A DNA stretch of 64,000 nt, taken from positions 2,356,001 to 2,420,000 of the forward strand of contig NZ_CP062941.1 of NCBI RefSeq assembly GCF_015101885.1, read 5' to 3'. Both the position numbers and the translations under genes were made by a program. Positions 16,106 to 24,957 of the stretch are shown piece by piece (within the stretch, counting starts at the first letter, position 1; each line of letters starts with the position of its first letter). This stretch comes from Massilia litorea (GTDB taxonomy: Bacteria > Pseudomonadota > Gammaproteobacteria > Burkholderiales > Burkholderiaceae_D). Under the pieces are notes generated by a model. That model was given only the letters and a program-made list of their open reading frames with translations, searched no databases and was not told where the DNA came from.

Positions 16106-16888
16106 TTACCGGGATGCCTCGATACCCTTGACCCACGACTTGGCCGGCAACTTGGTGGCGGCGACAATCTGCGCCGCGCGTGCAGCCAGCGCCGCGTTGT
16201 CGAGTGCCGGCCGGGTCTTGAAGCACAGTGCGACGACGTTCCCGTCATGCACTTCCGGCAGGCAGATCACGTGGTCGAACGCGAACTTCATCGCCTTGAT
16301 GTTCTTGTTGTAGCTCGGGTGGTCGCCGAACAGGTTGACCGTCATGATGCCCTGGTCCGTCAGGCAGTCGTTGCAGGCGGCGTAGAACTCGGGCGTGTCG
16401 AGCACGGGGCCGCGCGCGGTGGCGTCGTACAAGTCGCACTGCAGCACGTCGAAACGGCCGTGATGCTCCGGATCCTCGACGAAATCGAGCGCGTCCATTT
16501 CCAGGATCTGCAGGCGCTCGTCCTGCGGCGGCAGCTTGAACATCGTGTTGCAGATCGCGATGACCGACGGATTGAGTTCGACGGCCGTGACCTGCGCTTC
16601 AGGGAACTGGCGGTAGCAGTATTTGGTGAGCGTGGCCGAGCCCAGGCCGAGCTGGACGATGTGACGGGGAGAATCGAGGAACAGCATCCAGGCCATCATC
16701 TGCTGGGCGTACTCGAGTTCCGGCCAGTCGGGCTTGCGGATGCGCATGGCGCCTTGCACCCATTCGGTGCCGAAGTGGAGATAGCGAACGCCGTCCTGTT
16801 CGGACAGCGTCACGGGTGCGAATTTGGGTTTGCGCGCGGGGCGGCGCGAGGATTCGGCTTGTTCGATGGACTTGCGTTTGATGAGCAT
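16106..16888 (-). CDS. Spermidine synthase-like (PAPT fold) methyltransferase-type protein
   Basis: 260 residues from the ATG at 16888. The Rossmann core contains 'IVQLGLGSATLTKYCYRQFP' and the acidic loop 'VTAVELNPSVIAICNTMF', followed by 'EMDALDFVED' and 'FDVLQCDLYDATARGP'. These match the polyamine aminopropyltransferase fold. The protein lacks a clear N-terminal SpeE beta-barrel domain, so it may bind decarboxylated SAM or SAM for another reaction. It lies 17 bp upstream of the GspE-type ATPase gene on the same strand and is probably co-transcribed with it; no functional link is evident. Confidence 0.75.
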   Translation of the reverse strand: MLIKRKSIEQAESSRRPARKPKFAPVTLSEQDGVRYLHFGTEWVQGAMRIRKPDWPELEYAQQMMAWMLFLDSPRHIVQLGLGSATLTKYCYRQFPEAQVTAVELNPSVIAICNTMFKLPPQDERLQILEMDALDFVEDPEHHGRFDVLQCDLYDATARGPVLDTPEFYAACNDCLTDQGIMTVNLFGDHPSYNKNIKAMKFAFDHVICLPEVHDGNVVALCFKTRPALDNAALAARAAQIVAATKLPAKSWVKGIEASR

Positions 16889-17005
16889 AGGGCGACCTGG
16901 TTGAATCGTCCTATTATCGGGGGAGGGGTTCCCGCTGCGCAAGCGCAACGGGAAGAGGGCGAAACGGAGAAGGAGGGGGCGTCCTCCGTTCCGATAACAA
17001 ACAGA

Positions 17006-17518
17006 TCAGTACTGGGCCGGCTCGACCGACACATTCAGGCGGATACGGTTGCCCGGATCGCGCTGCATGAAGCTGGTGTAGTTCTGGCCACGGTATTCGT
17101 AGGTCACGTCGTAGCCGGTGGTGCGCTGTTCGAAGGCGTCGACGGTACGGCACTGGCGCACGGCCTGTTCCTGGACGCCGTTGTAATCCTGGCGGCCGTT
17201 GTTTTCGACGCGGTCGCCCACCATGGCGCCGGCGATCGCACCGGCGGCTGCCGCCGCGACCTTACCGTTGCCGCCGCCGACCTGGCTGCCGAGCAGGGCG
17301 CCGGCGATGCCGCCGACCACCGAGCCGCCGCTGCCGCGCTGCTGCTGGACCGGCACCTGCTGGTACTCGGTACGGCATTCCTGGCGTGGCTGGCGGATCT
17401 GTTCGACGCGCGGCTGTACGCGCACCACGCGGCCGAAGTCTTCGAATTGCGCAGCCTGGGCGAGCGGTAGCGCGCACAGTCCCAGGGCGGAAATCATCAG
17501 TTTGGTTTGCATATTCAT
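17006..17518 (-). CDS. Glycine-zipper 2TM envelope protein
   Basis: 170 residues with a cleavable signal peptide (about 1-22, ending 'LPLAQA') and no lipobox Cys at the cleavage site. The middle contains a glycine zipper ('GGIAGALLGSQVGGG' and 'AAAGAIAGAMVGDRVE', about 68-101), typical of the SlyB/17-kDa-antigen-like family of outer-membrane-associated proteins. The C-terminal part, with 'CRTVDAFEQRTTGYDVTYEY', is a conserved extracytoplasmic tail in Burkholderiales homologues. The role is probably envelope integrity or stress. Transcribed alone. Confidence 0.8.
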   Translation of the reverse strand: MNMQTKLMISALGLCALPLAQAAQFEDFGRVVRVQPRVEQIRQPRQECRTEYQQVPVQQQRGSGGSVVGGIAGALLGSQVGGGNGKVAAAAAGAIAGAMVGDRVENNGRQDYNGVQEQAVRQCRTVDAFEQRTTGYDVTYEYRGQNYTSFMQRDPGNRIRLNVSVEPAQY

Positions 17519-17955
17519 ATAGAACCTCGTCGTAGGTGCTTCAATTAGAGTCGAGCACCTAACAAAACCTCCATGTCTGCGTTGCAGCGTCTTGCCCTGA
17601 AGGTTTTGTCAGGCGCTCTAAATCACTTCCACCCATGTATGTTAAACGCGCCAGGGCCATCTAAACGATCTGTGTGGCAACAAAATGTAACAGGGATGCA
17701 TCTACCAGTCCAAGAGCGACAGAATGGCAAAACACGTAAAAGAGCCCTGATTCGGCCCGAAAAGCGGCAGTTTCTTTCGAATTTGCGCCGCTTGAGCACA
17801 TTCGGGTTGCTTCGGGTACTACAAAACGTTACCCTTACACACTCAGGGTTATTGGCGCGTGGAAACGATTTAGGAGAGCGGCGTTACCAACCGGGCGCGC
17901 ATTGGTGAATGGCCCGGCGATTCGAACCACACACCAAGGTCGACTTGAGGGAAAA
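17519..17955. other. 437-bp intergenic region with hairpin element
   Basis: No coding sequence is convincing. The part next to the glycine-zipper gene holds two inverted repeats: AGGTGCT/AGCACCT at 17533-17560 and a longer stem (CCTAACAAAACCTCCA pairing with the segment before position 17615). The rest contains the divergent upstream regions of the glycine-zipper gene and of the barstar-like gene. The segment 17640-17870 is noticeably less GC-rich than its flanks, with no recognised element. Confidence 0.5.
17553..17617. repeat. Hairpin element, family B copy 1 (short form)
   Basis: Outer arms about CCTAACAAAACCTCCA and TGAAGGTTTTGTCAGG pair with two mismatches around a loop containing GCGTTGCAGCGTCTTGCCC. 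The same loop words (GCGTTGCA.CGTC and CTTGCCCTG) and the same architecture recur at 55357-55448, although the arm sequences differ. This suggests one element type whose arms vary by compensation. Confidence 0.5.
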
Positions 17956-18375
17956 ATGAGTATGTTGATGAGAGTGCCGTCCAATCTTGTGCAGTCCATT
18001 CGCGCCTACCGTGTGCCGGAACTGCAGGAGGAAGCGGCGCGACTGGGCCACCATTTCTTGTACGCGCATTGCGCGAACACGCTGACCAAGCAACAGGTGT
18101 GCGCCCGCATCGGCGAGAACTTCTATTTCCCCAAGCCCTGCAGCAAGAACTTCGATGCCCTGCGCAACTGCCTGACGAATACGGTAGCCGAGGCCGGTCC
18201 CCAGCCGGGCTTCCTGGTCGTACTCGAGCAATTGCCGAGTACCCAGAAATTCGACAAGGAGGCACGCGAGACCCTGCTCGACGTGTTCCGCGACGCCGCC
18301 GAATTCTGGGCCGAAAAGAAAGTCCCGTTCCGCGTTTTCTATTCCTTCGAAGTCGACCTGACGGCGCCGCGGTAG
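17956..18375 (+). CDS. Barstar-family protein
   Basis: 139 residues from the ATG at 17956, which has GAGGGA at good distance; a second ATG two codons later is possible. The order 'FYFPKPCSKNFDALRNCLTN' then 'GFLVVLEQLP' then 'FRDAAEFWAEKKVPFRVFYS' is that of barstar-like proteins, which bind and inhibit barnase-type RNases. No barnase-like gene is next to it. The gene precedes purN by 58 bp. It may be a stand-alone inhibitor or regulator, as such genes are common in Burkholderiales. Confidence 0.78.
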   Translation: MSMLMRVPSNLVQSIRAYRVPELQEEAARLGHHFLYAHCANTLTKQQVCARIGENFYFPKPCSKNFDALRNCLTNTVAEAGPQPGFLVVLEQLPSTQKFDKEARETLLDVFRDAAEFWAEKKVPFRVFYSFEVDLTAPR

Positions 18376-18420
18376 TCGCTGCCGGCATACCCAGGCTCTC
18401 GTCGGCATGGGGGCTTGCGG

Positions 18421-18426
18421 TACAAT
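18421..18426 (+). promoter_or_regulatory. -10 element close to the purN start (possible leaderless start)
   Basis: TACAAT ends 7 nt before the purN ATG at 18434, so a transcript from it would begin at or within 1-2 nt of the start codon. There is no Shine-Dalgarno in the interval. No good -35 hexamer is seen. Confidence 0.35.
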
Positions 18427-18433
18427 GCGCGCT

Positions 18434-19069
18434 ATGAAAAACATCGTCATCCTCATCTCCGGCCGCGGCAGCAACATGGAAGCAGTCGTCCGCGCCGCGC
18501 AGTCGGAAGGGTGGCCGGCCAGGATCGCGGCAGTGATCAGCAACCGGCCCGATGCTGCGGGACTGGGCTTTGCGCAAGCCCGGGGCATCCCGACCGCTGT
18601 GGTTCCAAGCAAGGAATTTGCGAGCCGCGCCGAGTTCGACGCCGCCCTGCAGCAGGAAATCGACCGTTTTGCGCCCGACCTCGTGGTGCTGGCCGGTTTC
18701 ATGCGGATTTTGACCAGCCCCTTCGTCGAACATTACGCCGGGCGCATGCTGAACATCCACCCGTCACTGCTGCCGGCATTCCCGGGACTGGCGACGCACC
18801 GCCAGGCGCTCGAGGCCGGAGTGGCGGAACATGGCGCGACGGTGCATTTCGTCACCGCCGAGCTGGACCACGGTCCGGTCATCGCCCAGGCGCGCGTTCC
18901 CGTGCTGCCGGGCGATACCGAAGACCTGCTCGCCGCGCGCGTGCTGGTCGAGGAACACAAGCTCTACCCGTATGCCGTGCGCCTGTTCGTCGAGGACAGG
19001 CTGCGTATCGAACATGGCGAAGTGCGCGTCCTGGACGCGTGTCTCGCCGACCCATCAGTCATTCAGTAG
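18434..19069 (+). CDS. purN: Phosphoribosylglycinamide formyltransferase 1
   Basis: Formyl-THF-dependent GAR transformylase of de novo purine synthesis, 211 residues, the usual size. Motifs: 'ILISGRGSNMEAVV' (phosphate binding), 'SNRPDAAGLGFA', 'LAGFMRIL', and the catalytic triad region 'NIHPSLLPAFPGLATH' (Asn, His) with 'ELDHGPVIAQARV' (Asp). The ATG at 18434 is chosen because family members begin M-K-N/K-I-V. It is followed 16 bp later by an RsmB-like gene and then mscS, all on the same strand with short gaps, so the three may share a transcript. Confidence 0.96.
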   Translation: MKNIVILISGRGSNMEAVVRAAQSEGWPARIAAVISNRPDAAGLGFAQARGIPTAVVPSKEFASRAEFDAALQQEIDRFAPDLVVLAGFMRILTSPFVEHYAGRMLNIHPSLLPAFPGLATHRQALEAGVAEHGATVHFVTAELDHGPVIAQARVPVLPGDTEDLLAARVLVEEHKLYPYAVRLFVEDRLRIEHGEVRVLDACLADPSVIQ

Positions 19070-19085
19070 TTAATCAAGGATTTTC

Positions 19086-20402
19086 ATGAGATTGCCACCA
19101 GCAATTCTCGGCAGTACCGAAGAGGTATTGCGCGAGATCTTGCGTTTTACGGCCCCGGCCGACGTCACCCTGTCGCGTTATTTCAAGGACCATCAGCGTC
19201 TCGGTTCGCGCGAGCGCGGCGTCGTCGCCGAAGCGGTGTATGCCGTCCTGCGCAACAAAACCTTCTTCACCGATTTCGGCGGCACCGGCGGCACGCCCTC
19301 GATGCGCCGCCTGGCCTTGATGGGCCTGGCGGAAACGGCCGGGATCGAGTCGCTCAGCGGCCTGCACGAGGATGAGACCGAGTTCCTCACCCGCATCAAG
19401 GAAATCGACCGCTCCCTGTTGCCGCCGCTGGCCCAGGCCAACATGCCGCAGTGGCTGTACGACAAGCTCGTCGCCCAGTATGGCGAGTCCGAGGCGAAGG
19501 AATTGGCGGCCGTGCTGAACACGCCGGCGCCGCTGGACCTGCGCGTCAATTCGATCAAGGCCAATCGGGACGAGGTCATCGCGAAATTGGCCGAAGCGCC
19601 GATCGTTGCCGAGCCGACGCCGTTCTCGCCGCTCGGCCTGCGCATCAAGAAAAAGCCGACGCTGCAGAACCTGCCGCTGTTCAAGGAAGGCGCCATCGAG
19701 GTGCAGGACGAGGGCAGCCAGGTGCTGGCCCAGATCCTGGCCGCGCGCCGCGGCGAGATGGTGGTCGACTTTTGCGCCGGCGCCGGCGGCAAGACGCTGG
19801 CCCTGGGCGCGACGATGCGCAACACCGGCCGCCTGTATGCCTTCGATGTCTCGGAAAAGCGTCTGTCGAAGCTGAAGCCACGCCTGGCGCGCAGCGGCCT
19901 GTCGAACGTGCACCCGGTCCTGATCGCGCACGAGCGGGATGCCAAGATCAAGCGCCTGGCCGGCAAGATCGACCGCGTGCTGGTCGACGCCCCGTGCTCG
20001 GGCCTCGGCACCCTGCGCCGCAACCCGGACGTCAAGTGGCGCCAGCCGCAAAGCGCCGTGGCGGAAATGCAGGAAAAGCAGGCCTCGATCCTGGACGGCG
20101 CCGCGCGCCTGCTCAAGGGCGGCGGCCGCCTGGTGTACGCCACCTGCTCGCTGCTGAACGAAGAGAACGATTTTATCGTTGAGCAATTCCTTGCCTCGCA
20201 TCCGGACTTCGAATTGGTGCCGATGAGCAAGGTGCTGGCCGAGCAGAAGATCGATCTCGAGATGGACCAGTACCTGAAACTCCTGCCGCACAAGCATGGC
20301 ACCGACGGCTTCTTTGCCGCCGTGCTCGAGCGTAAGCCGATGGCGCCGAAAAAGCCGAAAGCCGAGACCGCCGTTGCCGAAGATACGGCCGCTGAAGAGT
20401 AA
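19086..20402 (+). CDS. RsmB/NOP2-family rRNA cytosine-5 methyltransferase
   Basis: 438 residues. The N-terminal NusB-like part (about 1-150) is followed by a Rossmann methyltransferase with SAM loop 'VVDFCAGAGGKTLALGA', acidic 'YAFDVSEKRLSKLKPRL', the catalytic motif 'VLVDAPCSGLGTLRRNPD' (motif IV Cys) and 'YATCSLLNEEN' (motif VI Cys). Both RNA m5C cysteines are present. The enzyme probably methylates a 16S rRNA cytosine; whether it is the RsmB orthologue is uncertain because another copy may exist elsewhere next to fmt. The C-terminus has a Lys/Glu/Ala-rich tail. Confidence 0.87.
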   Translation: MRLPPAILGSTEEVLREILRFTAPADVTLSRYFKDHQRLGSRERGVVAEAVYAVLRNKTFFTDFGGTGGTPSMRRLALMGLAETAGIESLSGLHEDETEFLTRIKEIDRSLLPPLAQANMPQWLYDKLVAQYGESEAKELAAVLNTPAPLDLRVNSIKANRDEVIAKLAEAPIVAEPTPFSPLGLRIKKKPTLQNLPLFKEGAIEVQDEGSQVLAQILAARRGEMVVDFCAGAGGKTLALGATMRNTGRLYAFDVSEKRLSKLKPRLARSGLSNVHPVLIAHERDAKIKRLAGKIDRVLVDAPCSGLGTLRRNPDVKWRQPQSAVAEMQEKQASILDGAARLLKGGGRLVYATCSLLNEENDFIVEQFLASHPDFELVPMSKVLAEQKIDLEMDQYLKLLPHKHGTDGFFAAVLERKPMAPKKPKAETAVAEDTAAEE

Positions 20403-20420
20403 ACAAGGAGCCGCGCCCCG

Positions 20421-21782
20421 ATGCCGTTAACCGACCTGCTACAGGACCTGCTGGAAGACATCAGCAACCCGCGCATCCTGTGGCAGGCGCTGGCCCTCGT
20501 GGGCGCAATCCTGCTCGGCCTGTTGCTCGCCCACTTCATCCGGCGCAGCTGGCTGCACGAATACGATACGCAGAACGCCTTCCGCCGCCTCGGCGTCGAA
20601 GGCTTCGGCCGGGTGGTGGCGCCGCTCCTGATCGCGGCCCTGATCTGGGGCGCGAAAATCGCCCTGCAGCGGCATCAAAGCGTGCACCTGCTGCGCGTGG
20701 CGCTGCCGCTGTTTACCTCGATGGCGCTGATCCGCATCGTGTTTTACCTGCTGCGCCGGGTGTTTGCGCGGCATGGTCCCCTAGGCAATGCACTCAAGAC
20801 CTTTGAAAAAATCCTGGCGCTGCTGGTGTGGGTGGGCGTTGCGCTCTACCTGACCGGCATGTGGCCGGACATCATCCAATTCCTTGACAGCAAAGTCCTG
20901 CCGATCGGTGTCGGCAAACACAGGGCAACCCTGCTCGATATCCTGCAGGGCCTCGTCTCGATCGTCGTGCTGATGATGCTGGCCCTGTGGGCCGGCGCCG
21001 CGCTCGAAGAGCGGCTGATGGGCCTGGAAGGCTTGCACACCTCATCGCGCGTCGTGCTGGCGCGCATGGGCCGGGCGCTGCTGATCCTGGTCTCGGTACT
21101 GGTCAGCCTGAACCTGGTCGGCCTCGATCTGACCGTGCTGTCGGTCTTCGGCGGCGCCCTCGGCGTCGGTCTCGGTCTCGGCATGCAGAGGATTGCCAGT
21201 AACTATGTGTCGGGTTTTATTATCCTGCTCGAACGCAGCCTGTCGATCGGCGACCCGATCACGGTCGACAAGTATGCCGGCCGTGTGGCGCGCATCAATA
21301 CGCGCACGACGGTCCTGCAAGCGCTCGACGGCACGCAAACCCTGCTGCCGAACGAAATGCTGATCACCGGCGTCGTGCTCAACCAGGCCGGCACCAACAA
21401 GGCCGTGCGCCTGACGACCCGCGTCATCGTCGCCTACGACAGCGACCTGAACGAGGTCATGGACCTGCTGGTGCGCCAGGCCGACCATGTCGAACGCGTG
21501 ATCGAGGACCCGGCGCCGGCGGTGCAGCTGAATGCCTTCGGGCCTACGGGCTACGAACTGGAACTGGGCTTTTCGATTGTCGATCCGGAGAAGGGCACCG
21601 GCAGTGTGATCTCTGCAGTCAACAAAAATATTTACTCCCTAGTGCATTCCGGCGCCATCCGTTTGGGTTTACCGCCACAAATCCCTCGCTTTAATACACA
21701 TCTGGCAAGGATGTGGCGCACATTTCGCGCTCATACACGTTTTAATGCGTTCGTCGTGCCGTGCGTCACTGGAAGTGCGTAG
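20421..21782 (+). CDS. MscS-type mechanosensitive channel
   Basis: 453 residues, 18 bp after the methyltransferase gene. About five membrane helices occupy 20-230. The pore helix is Gly/Ala-rich ('VFGGALGVGLGLGMQ'), followed by 'YVSGFIILLERSLSIGDPI' and the beta domain with 'INTRTTVLQALDGTQTLLPN', the hallmark of MscS. The cytoplasmic alpha/beta domain ends at about 415; a further 35 residues ('HLARMWRTFRAHTRF') follow. It should release solutes on hypo-osmotic shock; the extra N-terminal helices place it among medium-sized members of the family. Confidence 0.9.
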   Translation: MPLTDLLQDLLEDISNPRILWQALALVGAILLGLLLAHFIRRSWLHEYDTQNAFRRLGVEGFGRVVAPLLIAALIWGAKIALQRHQSVHLLRVALPLFTSMALIRIVFYLLRRVFARHGPLGNALKTFEKILALLVWVGVALYLTGMWPDIIQFLDSKVLPIGVGKHRATLLDILQGLVSIVVLMMLALWAGAALEERLMGLEGLHTSSRVVLARMGRALLILVSVLVSLNLVGLDLTVLSVFGGALGVGLGLGMQRIASNYVSGFIILLERSLSIGDPITVDKYAGRVARINTRTTVLQALDGTQTLLPNEMLITGVVLNQAGTNKAVRLTTRVIVAYDSDLNEVMDLLVRQADHVERVIEDPAPAVQLNAFGPTGYELELGFSIVDPEKGTGSVISAVNKNIYSLVHSGAIRLGLPPQIPRFNTHLARMWRTFRAHTRFNAFVVPCVTGSA

Positions 21783-21894
21783 AATGCGTGCTTGACGAGC
21801 CCGCGGCCGGCGAACCGGTCCGTGCGGCCGTCCTTCGCGACCTTCTCCCAGAAAAGACGGCGTGCTTTAGACAAGCAATCACTTTGGAGCCTTA

Positions 21895-23103
21895 ATGAGC
21901 TTTAGCAACATCCTGCATTCCGTACTGGAATTCCTGAATACCGGCCTCGTCGGCCTGAGCGGCTGGGAAGTCGTTCTATACACGCTCATCGTGACGCACA
22001 TCACGATCGCCAGCGTGACGATTTACCTGCACCGCCACCAGGCACACCGCGCGCTGGAACTGCACGCGATCCCGAGCCACTTCTTCCGCTTCTGGCTGTG
22101 GCTGACCACGGGCCAGGTGACGAAGGAATGGGCGGCCATCCACCGCAAGCACCACGCGAAATGCGATACCGAGGAAGATCCGCACAGCCCGGTGACCCGC
22201 GGCATCAAGAAAGTGCTGCTGGAAGGCGCGGAACTGTACCGTGCCGAGAGCAAGAACCTGGAAACGATGGCGAAATATGGCCACGGCACCCCGGACGACT
22301 GGATCGAGCGCAACTTGTACACCAAGTACAGCTGGTTCGGTGTCGCCGCGCTGCTGGTGATTAACTTTGTCCTGTTCGGCGTCATCGGCATCACCATCTG
22401 GGCCATCCAGATGCTGTGGATTCCAATCACGGCAGCCGGCATCATCAATGGCCTGGGTCACTGGTGGGGTTACCGCAACTACGATTGCAGCGATGCGGCC
22501 ACCAACGTTTTCCCATGGGGCATCCTGATCGGCGGCGAAGAACTGCACAACAACCACCACACCCATGCCACCTCGGCCAAGCTGTCGAGCAAATGGTATG
22601 AAATCGACCTCGGCTGGGGCTATATCCGTGCCCTGGAAATGCTGGGCCTGGCCAAAGTGAAGAAAGTCGCTCCCGAGCCGAAGTTCACGAAGAGCAAAAC
22701 GGTGGCCGACCTCGACACGCTGCAGTCGGTGATCACCAACCGTTACGACGTGATGGCGAAGTATGCCAAGTCCGTGAAGCACGCTTTCCACGAAGAGCTG
22801 GCACACCTGAAGGACAAGGCCGAGCTGGAAAAGCGTTTCCTGAAGTCTTCTCGCAAACTGTTGCAGCGCGAGCCGGCCAAGCTGGAACTGTCGCAAAAAG
22901 AACAGCTGATCGAGCTCTTCAAGCACAGCAAGGCGCTGGAGACGATGCACCAGATGCGCGTGGAACTGGGCGCGATCTGGGAACGTTCGCACTCGACCCG
23001 CGACCAGCTGCTGCACCAGCTGCAGGACTGGTGCGCACGCGCCGAGGCCTCGGGCATCAAGTCGCTGCAGGAATTCTCGCTGCGCCTGCGCAGCTACGCA
23101 TAA
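21895..23103 (+). CDS. Membrane fatty acid (acyl-CoA type) desaturase
   Basis: 402 residues. The three histidine clusters of the membrane di-iron desaturases are present: 'HRHQAHR' (46-52), 'HRKHH' (83-87) and 'HNNHH' (218-222). Membrane helices surround residues 20-70 and 145-190. It should insert a double bond (delta-9 type) into fatty acyl chains. After about residue 250 there is a hydrophilic helical extension of about 150 residues ('ELAHLKDKAELEKRFLKSS', 'LELSQKEQLIELFKHSKAL') with no catalytic motif, found in Burkholderiales homologues. A strong terminator follows 22 bp after the stop. Confidence 0.92.
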   Translation: MSFSNILHSVLEFLNTGLVGLSGWEVVLYTLIVTHITIASVTIYLHRHQAHRALELHAIPSHFFRFWLWLTTGQVTKEWAAIHRKHHAKCDTEEDPHSPVTRGIKKVLLEGAELYRAESKNLETMAKYGHGTPDDWIERNLYTKYSWFGVAALLVINFVLFGVIGITIWAIQMLWIPITAAGIINGLGHWWGYRNYDCSDAATNVFPWGILIGGEELHNNHHTHATSAKLSSKWYEIDLGWGYIRALEMLGLAKVKKVAPEPKFTKSKTVADLDTLQSVITNRYDVMAKYAKSVKHAFHEELAHLKDKAELEKRFLKSSRKLLQREPAKLELSQKEQLIELFKHSKALETMHQMRVELGAIWERSHSTRDQLLHQLQDWCARAEASGIKSLQEFSLRLRSYA

Positions 23104-23125
23104 GCGTCGAAATTCCAAGTAGAAA

Positions 23126-23149
23126 AGGCTCCCTCGGGAGCCTTTTTTT
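23126..23149 (+). terminator. Rho-independent terminator of the desaturase gene
   Basis: AGGCTCC-CTCG-GGAGCCT followed by seven T residues. Confidence 0.92.
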
Positions 23150-23170
23150 GTTTTCAATTCTCTTTGTACG

Positions 23171-24211
23171 CTAGATTCTCTTCAATTGCGCGATGCGCTG
23201 GCGCGTCAGCGCGGCCTGGACCGAGATCAGGTCGACCGGCAGGCGCGCGGCGGCAAGAAAGGGCTTCCAGGCATCGCGGTAGGCCAGCCAGACGCGTTCG
23301 GTGCTGCGGACATCCTCGCGCGCCACCGTGGAGTCGCCGAGACGCTCCGGATGACCCTTGTCTTCGGAAGGTTTGCCCAGCAGCTCCCGGTAGATGGCAT
23401 TCAGCTGGAGGTCGAGTTGCGCGAGTTGGGCCGCGCTTGCGCGCGGGAGCGCGCCGCTGGCTGCTTTCAGCAGCGTCTCCATGAATTCCTCATCGCGGCG
23501 CCCCATGTCCTGCAGCGCGAATCCCGCGGCGCCTGTGCCGTTCATGTCTGCTTCGTCGGCCGTCTTGCGCGTAAAAGCCTTGGCCGCTGCGCGCAGGCGC
23601 GCGAACGGCGCGCGTGCCTGCGCCGGCAAGCCGGTGGCGAAACGCTCGAGCCGTGCGTGACGGATCCGGTCGGCGCGCCCTGCGTCGATGCCGGCGCACA
23701 CCGCTCCCATACGCCCGCTCGTAATGTGGTCGCACAGGTCGAAGGGGTGGCTGTCGTCTGCTGTCGCTCCGGACGCCAGGTAGGAGATGCGTGCTTCCAT
23801 TTCCGCTTTCGCCGCGTCGAGCCGGCAGGCGTGGTGGATGGCGCGGCCGGCGTCGCGTGCCACGCCGTAGCCGTTCGCGTACAGCATCATCAATACGGCG
23901 TCGTCGCCGCTGGCTTCGGCACATGCGCGGACCTGCTGCCATTCGCCGTTCGAGGTGCTTGCCTGGTCGCGTTTCAGGTAGTACAGGTCGGTGGCCTTGC
24001 AGCGCTGGTTGCCGGCAAGCGGCGCCGGGGGCAGGGCCAGCCGAGCGACGCGCATGCATTGCTGGTACCAGTCTTCGCTCTTCGAGAATTCCACCCCGAA
24101 GCCCTCGGTATTCGGGTAGGGCGCGACAACCGGTTCCACCGCGTTCACGCCGCAGGCCGGTAGCAGCAGGGCGGCCAGGGCAAGGGGGCGGAGAGCGTGG
24201 AGGCAACGCAT
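23171..24211 (-). CDS. Secreted protein with C-terminal LprI/DUF1311 lysozyme-inhibitor-like domain
   Basis: 346 residues with an N-terminal signal peptide (about 1-24). 'LLPACGVNA' contains a Cys, so lipidation is possible. The middle part, with several Cys ('WYQQCMRVARLALPP', 'QRCKATDLYYLKRD', 'CRLDAAKAEMEARISYL', 'DLCDHITSG'), resembles Sel1/TPR-like short helical repeats. The C-terminal 110 residues ('LDLQLNAIYRELLG', 'DVRSTERVWLAYRDAWKPF') fit DUF1311/LprI, a family linked to lysozyme inhibition. It is convergent with the desaturase gene and has no operon partner. Confidence 0.72.
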   Translation of the reverse strand: MRCLHALRPLALAALLLPACGVNAVEPVVAPYPNTEGFGVEFSKSEDWYQQCMRVARLALPPAPLAGNQRCKATDLYYLKRDQASTSNGEWQQVRACAEASGDDAVLMMLYANGYGVARDAGRAIHHACRLDAAKAEMEARISYLASGATADDSHPFDLCDHITSGRMGAVCAGIDAGRADRIRHARLERFATGLPAQARAPFARLRAAAKAFTRKTADEADMNGTGAAGFALQDMGRRDEEFMETLLKAASGALPRASAAQLAQLDLQLNAIYRELLGKPSEDKGHPERLGDSTVAREDVRSTERVWLAYRDAWKPFLAAARLPVDLISVQAALTRQRIAQLKRI

Positions 24212-24310
24212 GGCAAAGGTATTGTCGGGTTTGGACCCGATCAGTATATGCTTTGCTATTTGCTAAAAATGCACCAATTGTCACGCGTGGTGCATAAACG
24301 GGCACATAAG

Positions 24311-24345
24311 CAAAAAAGCCGCACACTTGCGTGGGCGGCTTTTCT
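24311..24345 (-). terminator. Terminator of the rpmB-rpmG operon
   Basis: On the minus strand AAAAGCCGCCCAC-GCAA-GTGTGCGGC is followed by six T residues, 20 nt after the rpmG stop. The plus strand also ends in TTTT, so it may act on both strands. Confidence 0.85.
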
Positions 24346-24364
24346 TGTACAGCTCCAGGACCAA

Positions 24365-24532
24365 TTACTTGATCTTGGTTTCCTTGTACGGAACGTGCTT
24401 GCGTGCTTTCGGGTCGAACTTGATGATTTCCATCTTCGCCGGCATCGTGCGCTTGTTCTTGGTGGTGGTGTAGAAGTGACCGGTACCTGCGGTCGATTCC
24501 AGCTTGATTTTGTCGCGGCCAGTTTTTGCCAT
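24365..24532 (-). CDS. rpmG: 50S ribosomal protein L33
   Basis: 55 residues, full length. It begins [20 protein letters not shown] and ends '[10 protein letters not shown]'. This is the type of L33 without zinc-binding cysteines. It lies 13 bp after rpmB on the same strand, with GGGAGC upstream of the ATG and the operon terminator just after the stop. Confidence 0.97.
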   Translation of the reverse strand: MAKTGRDKIKLESTAGTGHFYTTTKNKRTMPAKMEIIKFDPKARKHVPYKETKIK

Positions 24533-24545
24533 GATAGCTCCCTAA

Positions 24546-24782
24546 TTAGACTTTTTCGCCACGAGCGCGCATGTCGGCCAGAACGGCGTCGATGCCCAGC
24601 TTGTCGATGACGCGCAGGCCGGCGTTCGACAAACGCAGCGAGACCCAACGGTTTTCGGATTCGACGTAGATGCGACGGTTCTGCAGGTTAGGCAGGAAAC
24701 GGCGTTTCGTTTTGTTGTTTGCGTGGGAGACGTTGTTGCCAACCATCGGTCCCTTGCCAGTAACTTGGCAGACACGTGCCAT
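24546..24782 (-). CDS. rpmB: 50S ribosomal protein L28
   Basis: 78 residues, full length: '[20 protein letters not shown]' at the N-terminus, then '[19 protein letters not shown]' and a C-terminal '[12 protein letters not shown]'. AAGGAG precedes the ATG. It is first gene of the rpmB-rpmG pair, with its own promoter in the gap after radC. Confidence 0.97.
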   Translation of the reverse strand: MARVCQVTGKGPMVGNNVSHANNKTKRRFLPNLQNRRIYVESENRWVSLRLSNAGLRVIDKLGIDAVLADMRARGEKV

Positions 24783-24825
24783 AGCGCACTCCTTAAAGAT
24801 AAACTTCCGAATTCGGAAAAACGAG

Positions 24826-24855
24826 AGTATAGCGTGAAAACCGTCGCGGAATCAA
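24826..24855 (-). promoter_or_regulatory. Promoter of rpmB-rpmG
   Basis: Minus strand TTGATT (24855-24850), 18-bp spacer, TATACT (24831-24826). This leaves a leader of roughly 40 nt to the rpmB ATG. The region is A+T-rich compared with its flanks. Confidence 0.65.
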
Positions 24856-24957
24856 TCACTTGCGAAAAACAATTGTGTCTTACTCATGTGCTTCAATTTA
24901 ACAATTGTAAGATCGTCGCCAGGGCCTTGTTTTGGCGCAGGTAATTGAACGATGAAC

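Noticed and set aside
19074..20539. Long antisense frames over the RsmB-like gene
   Set aside because: Same GC-codon effect; the sense protein has all methyltransferase motifs.
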